Assembly: GCA_017859815.1 (NCBI GenBank)
Contig: JAFMMM010000010.1
Span: forward strand, 1-43,815
Direction: 5' to 3'
DNA: 43,815 nucleotides
Source: Planctomycetota bacterium
Lineage (GTDB): Bacteria; Planctomycetota; Planctomycetia; Planctomycetales; Planctomycetaceae
Shown here: positions 27,020 to 35,687 of the stretch, one piece after another
How the letters are laid out: each line of letters starts with the position of its first letter
Position numbering within the stretch: the first letter of the stretch is position 1
Made by a program: the position numbers and the translations under genes
The notes under the pieces: model-generated
Database searches by the model: none
The model's input: the letters and a program-made list of their open reading frames with translations, nothing else
Told to the model about the DNA's origin: nothing

Positions 27020-28564
27020 TTACTTCTTCATCGGCAGAGGAAATCGCCAGTTGAGCCAGCGCTGCAGCAGTCTGGCATTGAACGGGGTGAGTCGCGTCCG
27101 CATGTACTGATCACCGATGCGCCTCACGGCATCTGCGTGAGTGGGGTAAGGGTGCACCACATCGGCCAGCTTCTTCAGCCCGACGTTTCCGGCCATGGCG
27201 ACAGAGATTTCCGATATCAAATTTCCGGCATGTTCTCCGACAATCGTCGCTCCCAGAATTCGATCGCTGCCCCGGCGAACATGGATTCGCACAAAACCCA
27301 GGGTGTCGCCATCGAGGATGGAACGGTCATTACCGGAAAAGTATTCGGTAAACGTGTCGATTGTCACGCCGGATGATTTTGCCAGCTGCGAATCGATTCC
27401 CACATGAGCAACTTCGGGGGATGTGTAGGTACAGCGTGGAATTTCTGTTGGCTGAAAGCGAGCTCTCCCGGCGAACAGAGCATTCCGCAGGGCGATTCTG
27501 GACATCCGGTCGGCAGCGTGGGTGAATCGTGCCGTCGTGCAGACATCGCCGGCCGCATAGACCATGGGATTGCTGGTCTGCAGAAACTCGTTGACCTGAA
27601 TCAGTCCATCTGCTGTCAGGTCAACGCCGGCGTGATTCAGCTGCAGACTGCGGACTCTGGCTTCACGCCCCGCCGCAACCAGCAGCCTGTCACATTTGAT
27701 CTGCCGGCTTTCTCCATGCTTGTGAGAAACGCTGATGCTGGTAGTTCCTGATGCTTCAGAGATCTCGACAACATGTGTTTGCGTGAGCAGGTTGATGCCG
27801 TCCTGCTGGAGCAGTTGCTGCTGGAGCAGTTCCGAAGCATCCGGATCCTCACGATGCAGAATTCGCGGGCCGGTTTCAATCAGCGTGACCGCTGACCCCA
27901 GCCGAGCGAACGTCTGCGCCATTTCGACACCGATTGGACCACCGCCAAGAACAACCAGTCTCGCGGGAAGTGATTCCAGCTCAAACAGGTTTTCAGTGGT
28001 CAGAAAGTTGCAGTTGGCGAGGCCTGGAACTGGAGGAAGCAGTGGCTGACTTCCGGTGGCAATCATCGCGCGAGAGAACCGCAGAGGACAGTCATCAACG
28101 GTGATGGAACTGGTGCCCGTGAACTGTGCGGATCCGAAGAACACATCCACACCGAGTTCCCGAAATCGTTGCGCAGAATCATGCGGCGCAATCCCCGCAC
28201 GCAGCGTTCGCATCCGCTGCATCACCGTTGGGAAATCCGGTGCGGTGAACTCCGTCGCCGGGATTCCAAATTGAGAGTTCTGTCGGTTGGCTGCCACCGC
28301 CCGCGCGGCGCGGATTAAAGCCTTGGATGGGACACATCCGGTATTCAGGCAATCCCCGCCAAGCAGGTTACGTTCAATCAGAGCAACCCGTGTCCCAAGC
28401 CCGGCCGCACCAGCAGCGGCCACCAGTCCTGCGGTACCACCGCCAATCACGACCAGTTGATACTCACTGCCAGCCTGCGGAGCTGGCCAGTTTTCCGGAT
28501 GAAGTAATTCCCGACGCTGGATTTCTTCAGGCGTCTGGTCAGGGGGCATCTGAGCGTCAGTCAT
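27020..28564 (-). CDS. MerA/lipoamide-dehydrogenase-like FAD disulfide oxidoreductase
   Basis: This is a 514-residue class I pyridine-nucleotide disulfide oxidoreductase. The FAD-binding GGGTAG is at 41-46. The redox-active pair is Cys72 and Cys77 in GGDCLNTGCVPSKALI. A second Rossmann motif for NAD(P)H is in LVVLGGGPIGVEMAQTFARL, and the FAD-binding MVYAAGDVCTTARFTHAADR follows. The C-terminal dimer interface carries HPYPTHADAVRR, where His acts as the base. A hydrophilic N-terminal extension of about 33 residues precedes the FAD domain. It lacks the N-terminal metal-binding domain and the C-terminal vicinal Cys pair of genuine mercuric reductases, so mercury reduction is unlikely. No mer genes or 2-oxoacid dehydrogenase subunits are nearby. 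The natural disulfide substrate is unknown. Confidence 0.92.
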   Translation of the reverse strand: MTDAQMPPDQTPEEIQRRELLHPENWPAPQAGSEYQLVVIGGGTAGLVAAAGAAGLGTRVALIERNLLGGDCLNTGCVPSKALIRAARAVAANRQNSQFGIPATEFTAPDFPTVMQRMRTLRAGIAPHDSAQRFRELGVDVFFGSAQFTGTSSITVDDCPLRFSRAMIATGSQPLLPPVPGLANCNFLTTENLFELESLPARLVVLGGGPIGVEMAQTFARLGSAVTLIETGPRILHREDPDASELLQQQLLQQDGINLLTQTHVVEISEASGTTSISVSHKHGESRQIKCDRLLVAAGREARVRSLQLNHAGVDLTADGLIQVNEFLQTSNPMVYAAGDVCTTARFTHAADRMSRIALRNALFAGRARFQPTEIPRCTYTSPEVAHVGIDSQLAKSSGVTIDTFTEYFSGNDRSILDGDTLGFVRIHVRRGSDRILGATIVGEHAGNLISEISVAMAGNVGLKKLADVVHPYPTHADAVRRIGDQYMRTRLTPFNARLLQRWLNWRFPLPMKK

Positions 28565-28632
28565 AAAAGGATTCCATCAGCCCGAATCTGCCAGTCACCA
28601 GGGACTGCTGGTGGGCGGAGGACTGTTTTCGA

Positions 28633-29478
28633 TTACCTGCCGGGCTTCTCTTTGGCGGTGGACACGGCAGCAATGACACAGCGGAATCCCACGGCGTCAT
28701 CTTTGGTGGCCGCAGGAACGAGGGTTCTGGCGCTGCTGGTCAGCCGGGAATAGTGATCCTTCCATGAGCCGCTGCGAAGGATCACTCGGTCTTGTTCCTG
28801 CTCCACATCAAGGACCCGGCTGAGTATGGGGTCGTGTGTCACAAATTCCGACAGGTAACCATGCATGTCGTAAAGTCCCCATGGATTTGGTTTCAACGCA
28901 CCAACCGGAGGATCATTTCCCGCAGCGTTGCCGGTGTGCCAGGCGTATGGGTCAAGGAGCGAAGCCTGTTTCCCTTCGTCGTCGTCACTGGTTGCGGAAT
29001 CACCGAAGCTGTAACGACTTCTGGTGCCGGCACGGCAGCAAAACTCCCACTCGGATTCCGTTGGCAGACGGACGTTGTGGTCAGTTGCCAGGAGATCCTT
29101 CTGACGCAACAGGACAGTCAACTTTGCACAAAACTCCTGTGCCTCCGCCAGCGTCATCATTTCGACGGAATTCCGCGGGCCCTTCCAGCGACTGGGGTTT
29201 TCGCCCATCACCAGTTCGTACAGTTCCTGAGTCACCTCATATCTGGACATGCGGAACGAGTGCCGAAACTCCACTGTGATTTTCGGCAATTCCTGTTTGG
29301 GGTCAGCGGTTCCGAGGACGATGCCCCGAGCCGGAAAGCCATTGCCGGGGGTAATTGCGACAAATTCTTCAGTGAACCGCTTCAGAATGCCCAGGCCTGC
29401 TGCTTCATCGGCAGCTTTGCATTGGGTCACGGGCAGCAACAGCAGGAATGTTGCGAGCAGTGATTCTGTGACTCTCAT
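28633..29478 (-). CDS. Exported SUMF1-domain protein, not a true formylglycine generator
   Basis: This is a 281-residue protein. The ATG at the complement of 29476-29478 follows GGAG and starts a Sec signal (RVTESLLATFLLLLPVTQCK). The SUMF1/FGE-sulfatase fold (PF03781) is clear: FRMSRYEVTQELYELVMGEN, VRLPTESEWEFCCRAGTRSR, NPWGLYDMHGYLSEFV, ILRSGSWKDHYSRLTSSART and AVGFRCV. Active formylglycine-generating enzymes have a catalytic Cys pair in the last part of the domain. Here only the structural Cys of GFRC is present in that segment, so catalysis is not expected. Such proteins often act as binding modules in planctomycetes. It follows the large esterase gene after about 50 bp on the same strand, so they probably form one operon. 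Confidence 0.9.
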   Translation of the reverse strand: MRVTESLLATFLLLLPVTQCKAADEAAGLGILKRFTEEFVAITPGNGFPARGIVLGTADPKQELPKITVEFRHSFRMSRYEVTQELYELVMGENPSRWKGPRNSVEMMTLAEAQEFCAKLTVLLRQKDLLATDHNVRLPTESEWEFCCRAGTRSRYSFGDSATSDDDEGKQASLLDPYAWHTGNAAGNDPPVGALKPNPWGLYDMHGYLSEFVTHDPILSRVLDVEQEQDRVILRSGSWKDHYSRLTSSARTLVPAATKDDAVGFRCVIAAVSTAKEKPGR

Positions 29479-29528
29479 CAGATTCTCCGGGGGGCAGGGT
29501 GGTGAGGATCTGTCAATCCTTGCGGTGA

Positions 29529-31610
29529 TCAGGGGTTTGTGGTGGTCTTGAGCTGCCATTCTTCATTGAAGAAATCTGCGGCTGCGACTTTTCCGGGCCA
29601 GACATTTCCCGGTGCGGTGCTGAGATCAATGACGGCCCAGTCAGGAAGCATCGGTACCTGTCTGGCATTATTCAGATATGCGTAATCCCGAAATGTAAAG
29701 CTGCTGTTCAGGACAACATAACGGTCCGGGTTCAGTGGGTTGGGAGCAATCATGATCAACGCGTGTCCAGATGCATCCCACGATTGAGCGCCCGCAGAGA
29801 CGGCCGTGTCGTCCCACTGGATCGGCAATCTGGCACCGATTTTTCCAAGCACGGAGTTTGAGTACGGATCCCCCCAGAGCACAAGGTTGCAGTCGGAAAT
29901 CATCTCCGGGGTGACATCCGTATCATCCACGACACGTGCGTCGCCTCGGAAATGTCGTCGCCAGTGTTCAACTGCGCGCTCAAGTTCAGCGTTTGCCCAC
30001 TTCCCAACGGCGTCATGAGCTGCCTTTCCGGTGGGACGAACAAACACAAAGGAGTCCATGAAGGCGTCGTCGATGGGTCCCTGTAGCCCATGGGTTTTGC
30101 GAAGCCCCGCTGGTTTCGGGCCCGCATGCCACTGACCGTTTTCTCGCTGGTGGACCTGAAGTTCAAAGCCTCCATCTGAGAATGGACCCTGCAGTGGCAG
30201 CCACTGTGGAGCTCGGTCAGAGTCGGGAGATGCAATTGAGACCTGGATCGGGCGAGGCTTGTTGCCGAGCAGGTTTTGCAGGACTGCTGCAGAGAGCGGA
30301 AGTTCACCGGACTTAAAGTTCAGTCGGAAGGCGTTGATATTGCGTGCGGAGACACGCAGTACAGGACCGCGATCGCTTGTCTGCAGTTCGCAACTGACAC
30401 GCAGTTCTGCCGGTTTCCAGTGCTCCGTCAGCCCGTCAATGGTCGCGGACCTCATGCGGTTATAACGCAGCGAATAGGTGGTCAGGTGGATCAGCGGAAC
30501 GGAGCGTGGGCGGCCGGTGATGGCGAGATCTGCCAGGGCAGCGTCCACTGCTGCTGCTGATACCGGGTCGTAGGTGTGACCCATTCCGGGGCCAATCAAA
30601 TGTCGCAGCCGCATGCCGCGTTCGGCCAGTGCTTCCTCCATCACATCTGCCGCCTGCTTTTGAGGATCATTCTCGCCGCTGTAGGCAACGGTTGGACAAT
30701 GCAGAAGATTGCCGGACCATTTGTCACAGTCGTAGAGATTCCAGAGCGTCTTTTCCCATGGCTGGGGGTTCAGTGTTTCCTTCTGGAAGACGTCAAGGAA
30801 TCTGGGAGTCTCTGAAAACCCTGCCCCCGGGTTGGCGGCAAACCAGCGATCGGCGTAGTGCGTGGCAAACTGCCAGCATGCGGCGCCGCCCATCGAAAAC
30901 CCTCGCACACTGGTTCGCTCATCGTCGATGCGATATCGCGATCGGACGTCATCCAGTGCTTCCAGAACATCAATCTCGCCGGCAAACTTGAATGCGTTGG
31001 AGTAGCGTCCATAGGGATGCAGCACGATGGTGTGATCCGGAGCGAAGCGTCCGCGGTTCTTCATGCGATCCCAGAGGAAATTGACCTCACTCAGTTTTTC
31101 GCCGCGTCCGTGAAACCACAGGTCGCAGCGAGAAGGCACGGTGTGATGCGTGTCGTAGTCATCCGGAATTACCACGCCATATGGCTGTACTGTCCGGTCA
31201 ATACGGCTGATGTACCCACGGACGATCAGTCCTGTTTGCCTGGTCCACTGCGGGTCGCCCGCCAGCAGTTGAGCACATCGAGCAAGGCCTTCGTCAAGCA
31301 GCCCGTCAGCTTTGCCGAATTCGTTTTCTGCAAAAAACTCGTTGTAGTCCAGAGCACAGCGGACAGCTCGCTCAAAGATCATGACATCCGGAAGCAAAGC
31401 CCGGTCGGCCTGCTTGTGCTGTTGGACGGACGCAATCTGAGTCTGCAGTTGATTGAGCTTGCTGCGAAGTTCCTGTTCCTTTTCAGCGGGAACGGTGATG
31501 CCCTGGGCAGGGATTCGCCGGACCTTGTCCGGGATATTGTCCTGTGGTCCATCGGCAAAGACCGGACTTAAAAGAAACAGACTGATAGTGAGGCAGCGTA
31601 GTGACAGCAT
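29529..31610 (-). CDS. Exported alpha/beta-hydrolase (prolyl-oligopeptidase-like esterase), 693 residues
   Basis: The ATG at the complement of 31608-31610 starts a short Sec signal (MLSLRCLTISLFLLSPVFAD). The central region has the serine-hydrolase nucleophile elbow RGFSMGGAACW with Ser239, and a downstream His in LIGPGMGHTYDPVSAAAVDA fits the catalytic triad. The DVLEALDDVRSRYRIDDERT segment before the elbow is typical of the family. After residue 390 comes a beta-rich region, then a C-terminal domain (ISDCNLVLWGDPYSNSVLGK, LIMIAPNPLNPDRYVVLNSS). That tail recurs in planctomycete hydrolases of this type as far as I recall. A substrate such as an esterified polysaccharide is plausible but inferred. 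An in-frame extension to 31676 looks non-coding. Confidence 0.85.
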   Translation of the reverse strand: MLSLRCLTISLFLLSPVFADGPQDNIPDKVRRIPAQGITVPAEKEQELRSKLNQLQTQIASVQQHKQADRALLPDVMIFERAVRCALDYNEFFAENEFGKADGLLDEGLARCAQLLAGDPQWTRQTGLIVRGYISRIDRTVQPYGVVIPDDYDTHHTVPSRCDLWFHGRGEKLSEVNFLWDRMKNRGRFAPDHTIVLHPYGRYSNAFKFAGEIDVLEALDDVRSRYRIDDERTSVRGFSMGGAACWQFATHYADRWFAANPGAGFSETPRFLDVFQKETLNPQPWEKTLWNLYDCDKWSGNLLHCPTVAYSGENDPQKQAADVMEEALAERGMRLRHLIGPGMGHTYDPVSAAAVDAALADLAITGRPRSVPLIHLTTYSLRYNRMRSATIDGLTEHWKPAELRVSCELQTSDRGPVLRVSARNINAFRLNFKSGELPLSAAVLQNLLGNKPRPIQVSIASPDSDRAPQWLPLQGPFSDGGFELQVHQRENGQWHAGPKPAGLRKTHGLQGPIDDAFMDSFVFVRPTGKAAHDAVGKWANAELERAVEHWRRHFRGDARVVDDTDVTPEMISDCNLVLWGDPYSNSVLGKIGARLPIQWDDTAVSAGAQSWDASGHALIMIAPNPLNPDRYVVLNSSFTFRDYAYLNNARQVPMLPDWAVIDLSTAPGNVWPGKVAAADFFNEEWQLKTTTNP

Positions 31611-31902
31611 TGTGGCGAGCGTCCATCCAAATGGGGTTGGGGATTCTGGAACAGAACCGCAGCCGTATTCTGGCAATTTTTGTCAGGATTGGAACACGCA
31701 CAGCCCGAATTCAGCTTTCTGACTGTGTGATGATCCGGGGGCTTCGCATTTCCTGTGAGTGGTGGCGTTTGCTACATTAGATGAGGATGCGGGAGCGATC
31801 CCACTTTTCGGCAACGGCCGCATTGATGCTTCTGCTTCAGGACACACTTCCGCCTGCCGGCGATTCCGGCTGTGCGGGCCACAGCACTGTTTGAGATTTT
31901 CT

Positions 31903-32958
31903 ATGTCTGAAAACAACGAGGATGCACTGTCCTCTGATGCCGTCGAGTTGCTGCATCAGGCGTGGGGCAAACTGCAGGATCAAATTCGTAAAGTCATTGT
32001 GGGGCAGGATGATGTGATTGAACAGATGCTGATTGCTCTGTTCAGTCGTGGTCATGTCCTGCTGGAAGGCGTTCCGGGGCTTGCCAAGACACTGATGGTC
32101 AGCACGGTTGCCCGCAGCCTGTCGATGAGCTTCTCTCGAATTCAGTTCACACCTGACCTGATGCCTGCGGACATCACAGGGACCGATATTCTGCAGGAGA
32201 ATCGATCAACCGGAGAACGCGAGTTTCGGTTTATTCCCGGCCCGCTGTTCCACAATGTTGTGCTGGCTGATGAGATCAACCGAACGCCGCCAAAGACTCA
32301 GGCCGCGTTGCTGGAGGCAATGCAGGAACGTCAGGTCACGGTGGGGCAAACCATTCATCAGCTCAGTTCACCTTTCTTCGTGCTGGCCACGCAGAATCCG
32401 ATTGAACAGGAGGGAACCTATACCCTGCCGGAAGCACAACAGGACCGCTTCATGTTCAAGGTATTTGTGCGTTACCCGACGTTCGAAGAAGAGCGACAGA
32501 TCGCAAGACAGACCACTGCTGATTCTTCCTCAGAGGTTGCGGAGGTCCTTTCAGGCGAAGAAGTGCTCCGGATTCAGGAGACCGTACGACAGGTTGAAGT
32601 CAGCGATCACATCATCAATTACTGTCTCGCCATTGTCAGGCAGACACGGGTTGGTGAACCTGGAGTTCCGGAGTGGGTCGGCGAAATGCTGGGTTGGGGC
32701 GCCGGTCCGCGAGCTGTGCAGAACCTGCTGGTTGGTGGCAAGACACGAGCGTTGCTGAACGGCCGCACCAATGTTTCTCTGGAAGATATCCAAAAGCTGG
32801 CGGCTCCGGTTCTGCGGCACCGCATCGTTCCCAACTTCACCGCCGAAAGTGAAGGGGTCACGTCCGACGACATCATCGAGCGTCTGATTCAGGAAACAAC
32901 CACTGACGAGAGCGAGCTGACTCGTGACCCGGCACTTGGAAAAATCTTTGCGGCCTGA
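31903..32958 (+). CDS. MoxR-family AAA ATPase
   Basis: This is a 351-residue MoxR AAA+ ATPase with chaperone-like or metal-insertion roles. After a short acidic N-terminus, Walker A is GVPGLAKT at residues 56-63. Walker B is [20 protein letters not shown], sensor 1 lies in [20 protein letters not shown], and the arginine-finger/lid region includes QQDRFMFK. The ATG at 31903 gives the family length; an earlier frame from 31759 adds 48 residues of no domain character. It overlaps the DUF58 gene by 35 bp, the usual MoxR-DUF58 pairing. In many bacteria further vWA/Bat-type genes follow, but here the operon stops after DUF58. Confidence 0.95.
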   Translation: MSENNEDALSSDAVELLHQAWGKLQDQIRKVIVGQDDVIEQMLIALFSRGHVLLEGVPGLAKTLMVSTVARSLSMSFSRIQFTPDLMPADITGTDILQENRSTGEREFRFIPGPLFHNVVLADEINRTPPKTQAALLEAMQERQVTVGQTIHQLSSPFFVLATQNPIEQEGTYTLPEAQQDRFMFKVFVRYPTFEEERQIARQTTADSSSEVAEVLSGEEVLRIQETVRQVEVSDHIINYCLAIVRQTRVGEPGVPEWVGEMLGWGAGPRAVQNLLVGGKTRALLNGRTNVSLEDIQKLAAPVLRHRIVPNFTAESEGVTSDDIIERLIQETTTDESELTRDPALGKIFAA

Positions 32959-33814
32959 AGAACTGGCTCGCATTTCCCGACTGGAACTGCGAGCAGGTCA
33001 GGTGGTTGAGGGGTTCGTCTCCGGGATGCATCGCAGCCCGTGGTTCGGGCAATCTCTCGAATTTGCACAGCATCGCGAATATGTGGCCGGGGATGATCTG
33101 CGCCGCATCGACTGGAAACTCTGGTCACGTTCGGATCGCTACTACCTCAAACAGTATGAAGAGGACACCAATGTCCGTGTCATGCTGGCGGTGGACGGCA
33201 GTGAATCGATGCAGTTTGGTTCCGGCGAATTGAATAAGTTTGAGTACGCTCAGACCGTGGCTGCAGCGCTCAGCATGCTGGCGCTCCGACAGCACGATTC
33301 GGCGGGAGTCAGCGTCTTCGATACCAATGTACGCAGTCAGGTTCCCGCCAGCAGTCGCCATAATCAGCTGCAGGCCATCATGGCAGCCCTGCAGACCGAG
33401 GTCAGCAGCGGTAAGACCGAGATTCTGAGTGTGTTGAAGCAGACAGCAGAAACTCTGACACGCCGCAGCATTGTGGTGCTCCTTTCAGATCTGTTTTGCT
33501 CCCGTGATGATCTTTTTCGCGGGCTCCAACTGTTGCGGCAACGCAGGCACGAAGTGATCGTGCTGCAGATCCTCGATGATCAGGAAATGGAGTTCGGATT
33601 CAGCGGAACCATGCGATTTGAGGGGCTGGAGTCCAGCGGACGGCTCACCTGCGATCCGGCGGCCCTGCGTGAAGGGTATCTGCGGGCTTTGCAGTCGTTT
33701 CTGGAAACCATCCGGCGGCGTTGTGCAGGCAGTGGAATTGACTACCGACTCATCAGAACTTCCGAGAACCTTGACGCAGCACTGGCGCAGGTACTGATTC
33801 GCCGAATGAAGTGA
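32924..33814 (+). CDS. DUF58 vWA-like domain protein
   Basis: This is a 296-residue DUF58 protein. The conserved block [20 protein letters not shown] is at about 50-69. A metal-ion-dependent adhesion-like motif DGSES is at 91-95 in [14 protein letters not shown], and a second acidic site is in [16 protein letters not shown]. It starts with GTG at 32924 inside the end of moxR, a 35-bp overlap that implies translational coupling. DUF58 proteins are adaptor partners of MoxR ATPases and often act with membrane or periplasmic vWA proteins. None of those genes follows in this window. Downstream it converges on the fbaA terminator. Confidence 0.93.
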   Translation: MTRHLEKSLRPEELARISRLELRAGQVVEGFVSGMHRSPWFGQSLEFAQHREYVAGDDLRRIDWKLWSRSDRYYLKQYEEDTNVRVMLAVDGSESMQFGSGELNKFEYAQTVAAALSMLALRQHDSAGVSVFDTNVRSQVPASSRHNQLQAIMAALQTEVSSGKTEILSVLKQTAETLTRRSIVVLLSDLFCSRDDLFRGLQLLRQRRHEVIVLQILDDQEMEFGFSGTMRFEGLESSGRLTCDPAALREGYLRALQSFLETIRRRCAGSGIDYRLIRTSENLDAALAQVLIRRMK

Positions 33815-33996
33815 GTGCTGTCCGGCATTTCTGCGGTGCGGAACGATCGCCGCGTCAGGCCAGCCCCAAATGTCTGCGACCCAGAAAATCGCGCAGTCTT
33901 GCGATTCTGCTTTGGGCGGTAATTCTGCCGTCGGCCACAGTGGGGCAGGTCACTGTCGGTCGGGTTTTCTGCAGCAAAAAAAACGTTCCCCGCAGC

Positions 33997-34026
33997 AAAA
34001 AGGGCGACTGTCGGAAACAGTCGCCC
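33997..34026 (-). terminator. Strong intrinsic terminator of fbaA
   Basis: A perfect 10-bp stem, GGGCGACTGT at 34002-34011 with ACAGTCGCCC at 34017-34026, closes a 5-base loop. On the minus strand it is followed directly by TTTTT (complement of 33997-34001), and a longer run of eight Ts lies a little farther on. It begins about 30 bp after the fbaA stop. This is the clearest intrinsic terminator in the window. Convergent transcription from DUF58 would meet the same hairpin without a T-tract on that side. Confidence 0.85.
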
Positions 34027-34057
34027 AATATCTTCACTGGCCTGCCGAGCGTCAGAA

Positions 34058-35089
34058 TCAGACTTTGCCGAAGACGGTTTTTCCGGAGCTCTGCAATTCA
34101 TCGCAGGCTCGTTGCAGTCGTGTTGCCACGCCTGTCTCTGCCAGCTTCAGATAGGTTCGTGGATCGTATTTCTTCTTGTTTCCGATCTCGCCGTCCACCA
34201 TCAGAACTTCGTCGTAGTTCTTCAGCATGAAGTCAGCGACGGGGCGCGTGAACGCGTACTGAGTGTCGGTGTCGATGTTCATCTTCATGACCCCGTAGTT
34301 CAGCGTTTCCTGCAGCTGTGCAGCGGGAGTTCCTGAGCCGCCGTGGAATACGAGATCAAATTCAGCCTCGGCCCCGTACTTGTCCGTCACAGCCTTCTGA
34401 CCATCTCGCAGAATTTCGGGCTTCAGTTTGACAGCACCCGGCTTGTAGTGCCCGTGCACATTTCCGAATGTGGCTGCGAACATGAAGCGGCCGAGACCGT
34501 TCAGTGCCTCGTAGACCGCGACCATGTCTTCTGGAGTGGTGTAAAGTTTTTCGTTGGCCACATTGGAATGGTCAATCCCATCTTCTTCCCCCCCGACAAC
34601 TCCGGCTTCCACTTCCAGGATGATTTCGTTCTCTGCACACAGCTTCAGCAGTTCCCTGCTGATTTCCATGTTCTGATCGAGCGGCAGTTCGGAGCCATCA
34701 AACATGTGGGAATTGAAGAGATTCCCCAGGCCGGCAGCACGTCGAGCTGCTGTCGCGGCGATCAGCGGCTTCAGGAAGCTGTCGACTTTCTTTGCCTGGC
34801 AGTGATCGGTGTGTAAACCGACCAGAATGTCATACTTTTCTGCAAGTCTGTGGACCGCCTCGGCCAGCACAATGACGCCGTGCACGGAGTCCTTCACGTT
34901 CAGCCCCGAAGCAAATTCACCGGCACCGGTTGAGAACTGAATGATTCCGTCCGAGCCAGCGTCTGCGAACGCTTTCAACGCTGCATTGATCGTGACAATG
35001 GAAGTCACATTAATTGCGGGATAGGCGTAGCTGCCCTGCTGAGCGGCGTCGAGCATCTGAGCATACTGTTGAGGTGTAGCGACAGGCAT
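34058..35089 (-). CDS. fbaA: Class II fructose-bisphosphate aldolase (FbaA type)
   Basis: This is a 343-residue zinc-dependent aldolase that interconverts fructose 1,6-bisphosphate with glyceraldehyde 3-phosphate and dihydroxyacetone phosphate. The HTDHCQ block at 93-98 contains the likely catalytic Asp95 and zinc ligand His96. EVEAGVVGGEEDG carries the acidic zinc-site residue, FGNVHGHYKPGAVKLKPEIL holds a further zinc His, and FHGGSGTP binds phosphate and a metal ion. The Gly/Glu-rich loop and the TTPEDMVAVYEALNGLG segment mark the FbaA (class IIA) branch. The ATG at the complement of 35087-35089 has only a weak upstream ribosome-binding site. A clean intrinsic terminator follows at 33997-34026, so the gene is monocistronic. 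Confidence 0.96.
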   Translation of the reverse strand: MPVATPQQYAQMLDAAQQGSYAYPAINVTSIVTINAALKAFADAGSDGIIQFSTGAGEFASGLNVKDSVHGVIVLAEAVHRLAEKYDILVGLHTDHCQAKKVDSFLKPLIAATAARRAAGLGNLFNSHMFDGSELPLDQNMEISRELLKLCAENEIILEVEAGVVGGEEDGIDHSNVANEKLYTTPEDMVAVYEALNGLGRFMFAATFGNVHGHYKPGAVKLKPEILRDGQKAVTDKYGAEAEFDLVFHGGSGTPAAQLQETLNYGVMKMNIDTDTQYAFTRPVADFMLKNYDEVLMVDGEIGNKKKYDPRTYLKLAETGVATRLQRACDELQSSGKTVFGKV

Positions 35090-35687
35090 TCTTACGGTGC
35101 TTTCAAAAAGACAACACTGGTAATACTGAGAATCAGCGCAGTGAACATTGAACGGAAGACACAGGCCGTTGCAGGGCGACAGTGTACAGGAAAAATCGAC
35201 GGTGGAAGTTTCAGCCCTCCCCCACTTCTGCAGGAATTCCCTACATCAGTGAGGATTTCCGGTTGCATCCGGTGATTGCACGCTGGAATCCCAATCAGCG
35301 GAATAGAGCGGCGGAATCCCGGACACTGCTCCGGGGCCGGCAGTGCAGCCCCGATTGAGATCAACAGTTCTGCCTGCAGATCGCTGTCAACCAACACCCG
35401 GCAGCATGCCGGGCAATCAGTCGTACTGCAAAGACACAGCCGAAGAACAGCCGAAGAACACGGTGCTGTGGTGCCTCCCGTGACCAATGGGCAATGGAGC
35501 GTTTCCCATCATAGCCGCCGGTGTGTTTTTTTTCGCAACCTATTGCAATGAGACAGGTGGGTTATGCCTGGTGAGAATTCGGCAGCCGGCGGCGTAAGTG
35601 GACACAGTGTCCGGTGCGGAAGTCGTCCGCTTCCTCTGTCGCCGGGATGCCCAGCCTGCTTCCGGTGAGACAGATTGTTCAGTGTTT
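35090..35687. other. Intergenic region upstream of fbaA with small palindromes and a short repeat
   Basis: About 600 bp separate the fbaA start from the stop of the STN-like gene; both are on the minus strand, so the fbaA promoter should be here. I see a hairpin CCCGGCA/TGCCGGG at 35397-35413, an 11-base direct repeat (CAGCCGAAGAA twice, about 35437-35458), and a 13-base palindrome GGACACAGTGTCC at 35600-35612. None is long enough for a confident functional call. Short open frames here look non-coding. Confidence 0.45.

Noticed and set aside
27020-28564. Mercuric reductase as the function of the flavoprotein
   Set aside because: The redox Cys pair is present but the N-terminal metal-binding domain and the C-terminal vicinal Cys pair are missing, and no mer genes are nearby.
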